Source: UBA5794 sp963714375 (GTDB lineage: Bacteria; Actinomycetota; Acidimicrobiia; Spongiisociales; UBA5794). Taken from it: 64,000 nt of DNA. The translations under genes and the position numbers were made by a program. The notes beneath the pieces were generated by a model. That model did not search any database. It saw only the letters and a list, made by a program, of their open reading frames with translations, and had not been told where the DNA came from. This document shows positions 52,042 through 60,459 of this stretch, in pieces (the stretch's first letter is position 1; each line of letters starts with the position of its first letter). The stretch lies in NCBI GenBank assembly GCA_963714375.1, contig CAVQOG010000006.1:496001-560000 (forward strand). Reading direction: 5' to 3'.

Positions 52042-52805
52042 AGGGATCTCACCTTGATCTCCCACAGCGTGGAATCATCCGCGTCCGATTCTTCTGTGGT
52101 CGATGCCCCTTTGGCCGATACCGCCATTCGATAGCCGAGCCACAGCAGCGATATCCCGATCATCAGTGAGAGCGATAAGGCTGCAGACTCTCCAAGCGCC
52201 GTCAACGTGCCACCGACAGCAGGGATGATCGCGCCGGCAATGATCAGAACATTCGCCATTGCGAGCCGCCGGTTTCTCCGTACGGACCGAACAACGGTTA
52301 CGAGTGACAGACCGATGATCACAAGCGAACCAACGGCGCCGGACACAGCCGCAAAGAGGCGGGGTCCGGGAAGTGTCAACGCCTCAATCGAAAACGTAAA
52401 ACCGAACACTTCACTTCCGTCAGGTATGCCATCGGTCGGTAGCACATCGACAAACGGAGCGAGGAAGGTTGCGAAGAACCCAAACACGACCCAGAGCATG
52501 GTCGGGGTCAGGAATCGTCGAGCGGCCCGTTCCGACACCACAAGAGCAATTGATCCTGCGGCGAGCAATGGGATGTTCGCTATTGCCCCGAAGAAATAGA
52601 AGCTTCGGAACGACAGGGACGTCCACCCAAGGGAGAGACCGGCGACAAGTGCCCACGCTCCGAGTGCATATGCAGCAAAGGCCATCGACCACACTTCGGC
52701 ATGGAGGCGTCGTCGTCTCCTCCAGCTGATGAACAGTTCGAGCGCAAACGCAGACGCAACAACGGCGGCCACAAGGGCAAAGATGACGTCCATGGAAAGA
52801 TCCAT
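52038..52805 (-). CDS. Seven-helix hypothetical membrane protein
   Basis: A 255-residue protein with about seven hydrophobic segments and a short basic loop after the first (ISWRRRRRLHAEVW). No family assigned. The ATG at 52805 is chosen; a longer reading frame to 52862 overlaps the leader of the divergent ABC ATPase gene. Confidence 0.6.
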   Translation of the reverse strand: MDLSMDVIFALVAAVVASAFALELFISWRRRRRLHAEVWSMAFAAYALGAWALVAGLSLGWTSLSFRSFYFFGAIANIPLLAAGSIALVVSERAARRFLTPTMLWVVFGFFATFLAPFVDVLPTDGIPDGSEVFGFTFSIEALTLPGPRLFAAVSGAVGSLVIIGLSLVTVVRSVRRNRRLAMANVLIIAGAIIPAVGGTLTALGESAALSLSLMIGISLLWLGYRMAVSAKGASTTEESDADDSTLWEIKVRSL

Positions 52806-52879
52806 GGAAAAAGGGTACCGGAGCATTGTTGGGATGCCGCTCAACCATCGACTCAGCGACACAACTACTGTTCAACGCC

Positions 52880-53788
52880 ATGGCGGACACTTCATTCACC
52901 TCCGAGGGGCTCGGGCACGCATACGGAAGAATTGCCGCCCTCCATAGCCTCAACCTATCCGTGCCTCGAGGCACGACGGGTCTCGTGGGCGCCAACGGCG
53001 CGGGGAAATCGACACTCATCAAGATCCTCCTCGGCATCCTTGACCCAACGGTCGGAACGACGACCGTTCTCGGCATGGACACAGCCAAGGAACTCATCGA
53101 CATCCGATCCGTCATCGGCTACATGCCAGAGGGCCCGTGCCTCCCCCTCGATCAGACCGCCGCCGATTTCTTGGTGTACGCCGCTGGAACTGCGGGGCTT
53201 CCTCCCCAAGCGTCGAGACAACGCGCATCGGACGTTCTGACCCTTGTCGGCCTCGATGAGGAACGGTTCCGATACCTCGGCGACTTCTCGACTGGCATGA
53301 AGCAACGCGCAAAACTGGCCCAGGCGATCGTGCACGACCCTGAGCTCGTCTTCCTCGATGAGCCAACGGCGGGCCTCGACCCGTCTGGCCGCGACGAGAT
53401 GCTCAACCTGATCGCACGCCTCGGAACCTTTGGTATCGACGTCGTCGTGTCGTCACATGTCCTCGGAGACATCGAGCGCACCTGTGATTGGGTTGTCATG
53501 CTCGATGAGGGCACGTTGCTCCACAGCGGACCGGTGGGCGGCGAAGCGGATGCAGGAACCGTCAGGGTCGAATATGCATCTGATCCTTCCCAGATCGCTG
53601 GAGAACTGACCCGAGCCGGAGCGATTGTGAGCGCAAACGGCAACAAGATCGTGGTGCGCTTCCCTGATGGGGATCCGTACACGCTCATTCGAGACGTGTC
53701 TGCCCGCCACGACGCGACGATACGTCGGCTTGGCGGCGGAGGGTCAAGCCTCGAGGAGCTCTTCATCCACCACGGGCAGGCACCATGA
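52880..53788 (+). CDS. ABC transporter ATP-binding protein
   Basis: A 302-residue ATPase of the ABC-2 export type. LVGANGAGKSTLIKIL is Walker A, FSTGMKQRAKLAQ the signature, and LVFLDEPTAGLDPSGRDEM Walker B, followed by SSHVLGDIE. It overlaps the permease gene (ATGA at 53785). With three following genes it forms a two-ATPase, two-permease exporter set of unknown substrate. Confidence 0.9.
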   Translation: MADTSFTSEGLGHAYGRIAALHSLNLSVPRGTTGLVGANGAGKSTLIKILLGILDPTVGTTTVLGMDTAKELIDIRSVIGYMPEGPCLPLDQTAADFLVYAAGTAGLPPQASRQRASDVLTLVGLDEERFRYLGDFSTGMKQRAKLAQAIVHDPELVFLDEPTAGLDPSGRDEMLNLIARLGTFGIDVVVSSHVLGDIERTCDWVVMLDEGTLLHSGPVGGEADAGTVRVEYASDPSQIAGELTRAGAIVSANGNKIVVRFPDGDPYTLIRDVSARHDATIRRLGGGGSSLEELFIHHGQAP

Positions 53789-54679
53789 GCGACTCAACCG
53801 GCGCCGTCTACGACCTGGGGTACGAGCCGTATGGCGGTGAACGACGAGGCCGTGGCGGTGCCAGACGGACAATCGTCGCCGACGGCATCCGACGAGTACT
53901 CGGTCTACGCCGAAAGGCGCGACGCAAGATCCTGCCGTGGACTCTCGTGGTCATTGCCGTGGTCCCTGCTGTCGTTGCCGTTGGTTTGGCCTTCTTCATC
54001 CCGGGAGGTGCCGCGGAGGAAATCGACCTGGCTTCCCAATACGGACAGTTCTATGTCCTTGGCGGCACCATCGCGTTGCTGTTCTCATCCCTTGCCGCCC
54101 CTGAACTTCTCATCCCTGACCGTAAGGACGGGGTCCTTTCGATGCTCTCGTCGCGCCCGCTGACATCGAACGACTACGTGCTTGCCAGGTTCGCAGCTGT
54201 CGTTTCGGTCGTTGCTGCGTTCCTCCTGTTCCCTCAGCTGATGCTGTATGTCGGTGAGGCCGGAACGCATGCAGATGGCATCTTTTCCGGATTGGTCGAC
54301 ACCGCCCACAAGCTGCCGAAGAGTCTCTTCGTCGGCGCGATCTACACACTGACCCTCGTACCGCTTGCGTTCGTGATCGCGGGTCTTTCCAAGCGAAAAG
54401 CGATTGCGTCTGCGATCTATGTCGCCGGCATGCTTGCGGTTTCTGGCGTCGCCGAGGGATTGGTGCGGGAGGCAGATTTCGTCGGCAATCGTTGGTTTGC
54501 GCTGATAACGCCGTTCGACACGGCCAACTCGCTTGCACTTTGGGTGTTCGACGAGAGCGACCCCGATTCACTTCTGTCCGTCTGCCGACATCGACCCACT
54601 GATCGGACTCGCTTCGCTCATCGTTCTGGCGACCGTATGCGTCTACATCGTCCTCAGGCGGTATCGGAGGCTGATGTGA
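53785..54679 (+). pseudogene. ABC-2 permease with an internal frameshift
   Basis: A membrane protein of about 298 residues if read through. It has an N-terminal basic region, and then TM segments (for example ILPWTLVVIAVVPAVVAVG). At about 54571-54581 the reading frame is lost by one base. The original frame then runs on into the following ATPase gene, while the shifted frame gives a final membrane helix (GLASLIVLATVCVYIVL) and RRYRRLM, ending TGA at 54677. That stop overlaps the GTG of the next gene in the way usual here. Deleting a single base near 54580 restores the permease. A sequencing or assembly error is as likely as a true mutation. Confidence 0.75.
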
Positions 54680-55614
54680 CCACCAATCCGGCGTTCGTTG
54701 CCGAGCCAACCATCGAAGTCATCGACACATCGAAGTGGTTCGGCCAGAAAGTGGCCGTCTCCAACCTCTCGTGTTCCTTCGGACCCGGGGTCACCGGACT
54801 GCTCGGACCAAACGGTGCAGGAAAAACAACGCTGCTACGAATGATCTCCGGCCTCACCGATGTATCGAAGGGAAGCGTCTCGGTGCTTGGTTCCGATCCC
54901 CGCAAGGACCACACCGTGTACCGCAACGTGTCGCTCGTCCCTGACGAGGACGCTGTCTATCCCGACATGACGGGAGTCCAGTTCGTGCGCTACGCCGCGA
55001 GGCTCGCCGGCCACACGGACAACGAACGGGTCCAGAAGGCGATCGCAACCGTCGCAATGGAGGAACCGGCGACACGAACCATCGCTGGATACTCGAAGGG
55101 GATGCGACAGCGGATCAAGGTCGCAGCCGCGCTCGTGACCGATCCGACGGTCCTGATCATGGACGAACCCCTCAACGGCACCGACCCTATTCAGCGCGCA
55201 CACCTGATCTCCGTGTTCGAACAGCTCGGACGCGAAGGAAAGACCGTGATCGTGTCAAGCCATGTACTTGAAGAGGTCGAGCGCGTGTCCTCGCGGGTCA
55301 TCGCGATTGTCGACGGCCGACTTGCCGCCGCGGGATCCGTTGAGGCAATCCGTGCCGCAATGAGCAACATCCCCTACGTGGTCCGAATCGGCACCGACAA
55401 GCCACGGGACCTCGGATCCCGGCTGTTCGCGTCCGGATCTGTCTTCAGTGTGGAAACCGCAGCGGCCACACTGACCGTGCGTACATCCGACGTGATCTCG
55501 CTCGGGCATGAGACGCCGAAGCTTGCCGTCGAATGCGACGCATCTCTCACGTCGTTCCTCCCCCAGGACGAGTCGCTTGAATCAGTGTTCCGGTACTTGG
55601 TGGAGCGACGATGA
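54676..55614 (+). CDS. ABC transporter ATP-binding protein
   Basis: A 312-residue ATPase. LLGPNGAGKTTLLRMI is Walker A, YSKGMRQRIKVAAAL the signature and VLIMDEPLNGTDPIQ Walker B. The GTG at 54676 is part of a GTGA overlap with the end of the frameshifted permease gene, so this gene should be read on its own, not as a fusion. It overlaps the next permease by ATGA at 55611. Confidence 0.88.
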   Translation: MTTNPAFVAEPTIEVIDTSKWFGQKVAVSNLSCSFGPGVTGLLGPNGAGKTTLLRMISGLTDVSKGSVSVLGSDPRKDHTVYRNVSLVPDEDAVYPDMTGVQFVRYAARLAGHTDNERVQKAIATVAMEEPATRTIAGYSKGMRQRIKVAAALVTDPTVLIMDEPLNGTDPIQRAHLISVFEQLGREGKTVIVSSHVLEEVERVSSRVIAIVDGRLAAAGSVEAIRAAMSNIPYVVRIGTDKPRDLGSRLFASGSVFSVETAAATLTVRTSDVISLGHETPKLAVECDASLTSFLPQDESLESVFRYLVERR

Positions 55615-56360
55615 CGCCGGTTCTTGCGCTGTTCCGCGCCACCTACCGAAGCGCACTTCCGCTCAAACGGACGGTCCTGTTTGGCCTGCTTGAACTCACA
55701 CCAGCGATCCTGTTCGTGCTTTCGGCCGAGAACCGGACTGGGGAGGCAGCGTTCGACACCCTGATCGAAGTCGGTGCAAGCAGCTACTTCTCTCTGCTCG
55801 TCCCGGTCGTGGCCCTTGTGCTCGGGGCCTCCGCTCTGGGCAGCGAACGAAGGGATCAGACACTGAGCTTCATTGTGCTTCGACCGATCCGCCGTTCGGT
55901 TGTTGGGGCAACCAAGATCCTCGCCACCTCGTGCGCGGCCATCACCATCAACGCGATCGGTGCAGTTGCGCTGTGGGCGGTCTTCTCCGTCCAGCACCGC
56001 ACCGACGTCGACGTTCTCTTTGGTCTGCTCGTCGGCATGGCTGTTGCCGTGGTGGCATATGTCTCGATTATCGTGCCACTCGGGTTCGTCACCGACCGAG
56101 CCGTCGTCATCGGTCTTGCTTTTCTTCTCGTGTTCGAAAACGGCATCGTGTTCGCCCTGCCGGGTCTCGCCACACTGTCCCCGTGGCGCATCGGGGCAGC
56201 CGCCTTCGGTGGCATCGTGACACACGCGCAGCCGATCCTCGACAACATCGTCGGCAGCCTCACCATCAGCACCGGCGGTTCGGTGTTCGCCGCCTTGATC
56301 TACCTGGCCGTCGGAGCATCACTCACCGGTCTTCTTCTCGCTCGTCGCGACCTGGCCTAG
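55611..56360 (+). CDS. ABC-2 type transporter permease
   Basis: A 249-residue protein with about six TM segments. SERRDQTLSFIVLRPIRRS in the first half is the cytoplasmic coupling segment of ABC-2 permeases, followed by regular helices (FGLLVGMAVAVVAYVSIIVP). It completes the exporter set begun at 52880. Confidence 0.85.
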   Translation: MTPVLALFRATYRSALPLKRTVLFGLLELTPAILFVLSAENRTGEAAFDTLIEVGASSYFSLLVPVVALVLGASALGSERRDQTLSFIVLRPIRRSVVGATKILATSCAAITINAIGAVALWAVFSVQHRTDVDVLFGLLVGMAVAVVAYVSIIVPLGFVTDRAVVIGLAFLLVFENGIVFALPGLATLSPWRIGAAAFGGIVTHAQPILDNIVGSLTISTGGSVFAALIYLAVGASLTGLLLARRDLA

Positions 56361-56453
56361 ACCTGCATAGGTACGCCCAGATACGTTGATTCGATACGAC
56401 GGGATGCCCCTTGCCTGCCACGCACTTTGGCAAACCGGCGGTAGCGTGCGTTC

Positions 56454-58043
56454 GTGCGCACATTCCTTGAGAAGCTCAAACGGGGCGACGTTGGGGCCGC
56501 AGCCATCGTCGTGGCTGGCGGCATCTTGTTGTCGCGGGTGCTCGGGATCATCCGGGACATCATCTTCGCCTCAATGCTCGGAGCCGACGGGGTAACCGAC
56601 GAGTACGTCGCAGCTTTCCGCATCCCTGACTTCGCGAACTACCTCCTTGCCGGCGGATTCCTCACGATCACATTCATTCCGATCTTCGCAAAATACGTTG
56701 CCGATGACGACGAGGACGAAGCCTGGTTCGGGTTCACCGCCATCCTTCGGTGGCTCGCCATCGCGATCACGACACTCATCGCAATCGCGTGGTTTGCGAC
56801 GCCGGCGATCATCAACGCCCTGTACCCATCGTTCACTGAGGCACAGATCGCCAACACCATCGAACTGACACGGATCGTTCTTCCTGCGCAGTTTGCCTTT
56901 GTGATCGGTGCGATGTTCGCCGCGGTCCAATATGCCAAGGGGTCGTTCACGGTTCCAACCCTGGCTCCCATCATCTACAACCTCGGAATCATCATCGGTG
57001 GCATCACCTACGCGATGGCTACCGGTACAGCAGACCCTGCCGGATTCATCTGGGGCGCCCTGGTTGGAGCATTCGTTGGCAACCTCGCCCTCCAGGTATG
57101 GGGGGCCAAACGGGTCGGCATGAGGTTCGAACTGAAAGCACCGTGGAAACATCCAGCAGTCATCACCTACGTCCTGATTGCGTTCCCGTTGATGTTGGGT
57201 CAGTCGATCGTTGCTCTCGACGAGACGTTCATGTCCATCTTCGGTGCGAGAGTTGGCGAGGGAGTGGCCACGGAGCTCCAATATGCGAGACGGACGATGT
57301 TTGTTCCCGTCGGCGTCATCGCTCAGGCGGCAGCCGTCGCTGCGTACCCGACCCTCGCTCGACTCTTTGCCGAAGGCAACCGAAAACGGCTTCTGGCGAC
57401 CGTCGATCGGGCTCTGAAGTATGTACTCGTATTGTCGATTGCCGCCGCTGCGATCGCCATGGCGCTTTCGATTCCCATCATGCGTGTGCTGTTCGAACGC
57501 GGCGAGTTCTCCTCAGCGTCGACGACGGCTGCCGCGTCTGCCCTCTTCATGTACGCGCTGGCGATTCCGGTGTGGGGAGCTCTCCAGATCGTGACGCGAG
57601 CGTTTTACGCACGAAGACAGATGTGGACGCCGGTGATCGTCGGATCGGTCGCGACCGCGGTTGCCATCCCGATCTACTTTCTCATGGAGGGGTCGTTCGG
57701 CATCGAAGGTGTCGCTCTTGCCTCCGTTGTCGCCCTCGGGGGATACACGGCTGCGCTCCTCGCGATCTGGTACCGGCCCAAGGACACCCGGGAGGGCATG
57801 ATGTCGGTCGCTCGATCCGCTGGACGGGCACTCCCCCTCGCCGTACCCGCCGGCTTCGCGGCGTTCGGGGTCTCGTGGTTCGTCGTATCGGGTCTTGAGG
57901 GGCCGACGTGGATCGCGGCCCTCATCGGCCTCGCACTGGGACTCGGCGTGTTCGCCGCCGTTGTCGTGTTCGCGGGATCTGCCCTCTACGACGCACTGTG
58001 GTTCAACGCAAACCGCCGGAACCATGCACATGCAGACTCCTGA
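56454..58043 (+). CDS. murJ: Lipid II flippase MurJ
   Basis: A 529-residue MOP-superfamily protein with about 14 TM segments. AGGILLSRVLGIIRDIIFA near the N terminus is the MviN signature, PDFANYLLAGGFLTITFIPIF the next, and RTMFVPVGVIAQAAAVAAYP the core. It flips lipid-linked peptidoglycan precursor across the membrane. GTG start. The 94 bases before it hold no gene. Confidence 0.93.
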   Translation: MRTFLEKLKRGDVGAAAIVVAGGILLSRVLGIIRDIIFASMLGADGVTDEYVAAFRIPDFANYLLAGGFLTITFIPIFAKYVADDDEDEAWFGFTAILRWLAIAITTLIAIAWFATPAIINALYPSFTEAQIANTIELTRIVLPAQFAFVIGAMFAAVQYAKGSFTVPTLAPIIYNLGIIIGGITYAMATGTADPAGFIWGALVGAFVGNLALQVWGAKRVGMRFELKAPWKHPAVITYVLIAFPLMLGQSIVALDETFMSIFGARVGEGVATELQYARRTMFVPVGVIAQAAAVAAYPTLARLFAEGNRKRLLATVDRALKYVLVLSIAAAAIAMALSIPIMRVLFERGEFSSASTTAAASALFMYALAIPVWGALQIVTRAFYARRQMWTPVIVGSVATAVAIPIYFLMEGSFGIEGVALASVVALGGYTAALLAIWYRPKDTREGMMSVARSAGRALPLAVPAGFAAFGVSWFVVSGLEGPTWIAALIGLALGLGVFAAVVVFAGSALYDALWFNANRRNHAHADS

Positions 58044-58050
58044 CCGGCCT

Positions 58051-58088
58051 CAGACGTCGGTCATCGGTCATCGGTCATCGGTCTTCAG
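58051..58088. repeat. GGTCATC simple repeat between murJ and sodN
   Basis: CAGACGTC followed by three GGTCATC units and GGTCTTCAG in the 41-base gap separating two convergent genes. The array resembles those at 21677-21741 and 51359-51392; it does not form a strong hairpin. Confidence 0.6.
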
Positions 58089-58513
58089 CTCGGTGGGTAC
58101 ACGCCGGTCGCTTTGGATTCCTCGGTCTGCCAGAACATCTCGGCGACTTCTGCGATCAGGTCAATCATGCCTTGAGATACGGCCGGGTCCATCGACTTCT
58201 TGGCATCGCCAGCAGCCTTGGTTGCACGCCAGAACAGGTCATGGAGCCCCGGGAACTGCTCGACATGGTGCGGCTTGAAGAAGTCGGCCCACAACACCGT
58301 GAGGTGATGCTTCACAAGCTCCGCTCGCTCTTCCTTGATTGCGATGCAACGGGCGCGGAACACTTCGTCGTCTGAGGCGTGATACTTCTCCGCAGCCTTG
58401 AGGCATGACTTGGCTTCGATCATTGCCTGCGCTGGATCGTACACGCCACAGAACAGGTCACAGTGGGCATGGGCTTCATGCCGTGGGCGAAGGATTCTCT
58501 CGATGAACTGCAC
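58085..58513 (-). CDS. sodN: Nickel superoxide dismutase precursor
   Basis: A 142-residue precursor. After a 16-residue leader (VQFIERILRPRHEAHA), the mature protein starts HCDLFCGVYDPAQAM: His1, Cys2 and Cys6 form the nickel hook. The rest is a four-helix bundle (HHLTVLWADFFKPHHVEQF). The family consensus is His-Cys-x-x-Pro-Cys-Gly-x-Tyr; here the Pro is Phe. It removes superoxide. The GTG at 58513 lies five bases after GGAGG, which decides the start over upstream frames. It is divergent from the peptidase needed to expose His1. Confidence 0.92.
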   Translation of the reverse strand: MQFIERILRPRHEAHAHCDLFCGVYDPAQAMIEAKSCLKAAEKYHASDDEVFRARCIAIKEERAELVKHHLTVLWADFFKPHHVEQFPGLHDLFWRATKAAGDAKKSMDPAVSQGMIDLIAEVAEMFWQTEESKATGVYPPS

Positions 58514-58610
58514 ACGTACCTCCGTGTTTCGGGTCTCCCCAACACTACCGCCGGCAATGACCATCCATGACGGCGCTGATTCGGTAACGTGTGGGACAAG
58601 GAAGGTCCTG

Positions 58611-59102
58611 ATGCGAAAGCGTGGAATTGTCACCGGGGTCGTTGGTGCGAGTGTGGTCACTGCGGCTGCCGTGCGGGGAATGCTCAGACGCTACGAGATC
58701 AAGGAATCGTCTATGGCCCCCGCCCTTGAATCCGGGGATTGGATCGTCGCACGTCGGCGCGTCGGGGACATTGATCGTGGGGACATCGTGGTATTCGACG
58801 ATCCCGCCGACACCGGTATGAGTCTCATCAAACGAGTCGTGGGCCTCGGAGGAGAGACGGTTTCGATCGAATCGGGCCAAGTGGTCATCGACGGAGCACT
58901 CCTCGCCGACCCATGGGCCGGCGGGATCACACCCACGGAAGGATCTTGGTTCGTCCCGGACGGACACGTGTGGGTGCTTGGAGACAACCGAAGCGAGTCA
59001 CGCTCAGACGGCCGAACGATCGGCCCCATCCCCGTCAACGCCGTCGGCTGGCAAGCCATCGCCCGCTACTGGCCGACCTCGCGGGCCGGATCACTGGCCT
59101 GA
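58611..59102 (+). CDS. sodX: Ni-SOD maturation peptidase (SodX), S26 type
   Basis: A 163-residue signal-peptidase-I-like protein with an N-terminal helix. ESSMAPALESGDWIVARR carries the catalytic Ser, VVFDDPADTGMSLIKRVVGLGGETV the Lys, and WVLGDNRSESRSDGRTIGPI the third family box. Small S26 enzymes next to sodN remove the leader peptide so that the free His1 amine can bind nickel. Pairing with sodN at 98 bases distance gives the assignment. GGAAGG precedes the ATG. Confidence 0.87.
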   Translation: MRKRGIVTGVVGASVVTAAAVRGMLRRYEIKESSMAPALESGDWIVARRRVGDIDRGDIVVFDDPADTGMSLIKRVVGLGGETVSIESGQVVIDGALLADPWAGGITPTEGSWFVPDGHVWVLGDNRSESRSDGRTIGPIPVNAVGWQAIARYWPTSRAGSLA

Positions 59103-59201
59103 ATCAGATGACCGATGACCGACTTCAAAAGTCTGATCCCGAGAGCGGAAGAACCCGAAGGCCGTTCCCCAGAGCCCGGGAGGACGGGAAGAACCCAACA
59201 C

Positions 59202-59262
59202 CGTCCCCCCGCTCGCGGGGGACGCGACGGCTGCGCAAGCAGACGCCGCAGGGGGGCGTCCC
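59202..59262. repeat. GC-rich stem-loop repeat after sodX
   Basis: CGTCCCCCC-gctc-GCGGGGGACG followed by an interrupted repeat and AGGGGGGCGTCCC. A degenerate copy (59162-59196) lies before it. The 219-base gap 59103-59321 has these repeats and otherwise no gene. Confidence 0.75.
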
Positions 59263-59321
59263 ACTCGGCCTGATCGTCCTGATTGAACGCCTGTAGCGCT
59301 TTGCGGTCGTAACCTTGGGGG

Positions 59322-60398
59322 ATGCCCAACATGTTCAAGCTGTTCACCTTGCTCGCTCTCACCGCGGCCCTTGCGTCTGCGTGTAGCGCCAGCGCGGCAA
59401 CAGACGCTACGACAACAACGATCGCACCCCTCACAACCCTCGCCACGACCACGACCATCGCTCCGACAACGACGGAGGCCACAACAACGACACTTCCCCC
59501 GATCGTTGTTTCAGAGGCCGTGAACGGGCTTCCTGCAGACGAGGCATCAATCAACCGCAGGGCGGTCGTCGTCAAGATCGACAACCACGCCAAGGCACGG
59601 CCCCAGTCCGGTGTGATGGATGCCGATGTCGTCTACGAGTTGCTGGTCGAGGGAGGCATTACTCGCTTCGCAGCGGTGTTTCACCAATCCGACACCGACT
59701 ATCTGGGACCGGTGCGCTCGGGTCGACCGACCGATGTCGGAGTCGCAAAAGCCCTTGATGCCCCATTTCAGATATCAGGCGCACAGGGATGGGTGCAGGA
59801 CATCTTCAAATCGGCTGGGCTCCGCATGGTGTACGACACCGGTGCAACAACATGGCGAGAAAGGAGCCGGAGTGCTCCACACAACCTCTACGCAAGCACC
59901 TACCTGATCCGTGACTACGCCGATGGCAGAGAGTGGCCAGACGACAATCCAGGCAACATCTTCACATTCGGAGAGCCGACGCCAAGCAACACTTCAGCAA
60001 CAAAGATCCACTTCTCATGGAGTGACCACCCGTCAACCGACTGGGTGTGGAACGGTGAGGCCTACGAGCGATTCAACGGCACGGAGCCCCACATCGTGAT
60101 CGACAAGGATGGGAACGAGACCACTATCTCCACACCGATGATCGTCACGATCATGGGGAAGAAGCACACGGTTTCTTCTCCGGACGGGAATGGCACGTCA
60201 CTTCCGACAACAGATACCACTGGCTCTGGTGACGCCTACATCTTCAGGGACGGCGTCGTCATCGAAGGCTCTTGGGATCGGGAGTCCTACGCAGACCCCA
60301 TCCACCTGACGACTGCATCGGGCGAGGACTTGATCCTCCCGCCTTCAAAGATCTGGATTGTGTTCTACCCGGACAATCGGCCGATCTCCTGGGAGTAG
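59322..60398 (+). CDS. DUF3048 lipoprotein
   Basis: A 358-residue secreted lipoprotein. The signal peptide ends ALASACSAS, a lipobox with Cys21. A Thr-rich linker follows (residues 29-60), then two DUF3048 domains: AVVVKIDNHAKARPQSG and VMDADVVYELLVEGGITRF are diagnostic. YerB-like proteins of this family have an undefined role at the cell surface. It is upstream of an amidase, with a 61-base gap. Confidence 0.87.
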   Translation: MPNMFKLFTLLALTAALASACSASAATDATTTTIAPLTTLATTTTIAPTTTEATTTTLPPIVVSEAVNGLPADEASINRRAVVVKIDNHAKARPQSGVMDADVVYELLVEGGITRFAAVFHQSDTDYLGPVRSGRPTDVGVAKALDAPFQISGAQGWVQDIFKSAGLRMVYDTGATTWRERSRSAPHNLYASTYLIRDYADGREWPDDNPGNIFTFGEPTPSNTSATKIHFSWSDHPSTDWVWNGEAYERFNGTEPHIVIDKDGNETTISTPMIVTIMGKKHTVSSPDGNGTSLPTTDTTGSGDAYIFRDGVVIEGSWDRESYADPIHLTTASGEDLILPPSKIWIVFYPDNRPISWE

Positions 60399-60459
60399 AG
60401 CGTCCAACCCGTTGGACCAACCGATGTGAACCGATTGCACCAACCGATATGATCCGCCG

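Noticed and set aside
53785..55614. Single permease-ATPase fusion protein
   Set aside because: The junction shows a one-base frame loss, and the alternative frame restores a final membrane helix and an overlapping stop/start.
50498..59262. Prophage or integrated element marked by the stem-loop repeats
   Set aside because: No integrase, phage structural gene, transposase or tRNA-end duplication is seen, and the genes between are ordinary chromosomal ones such as murJ.
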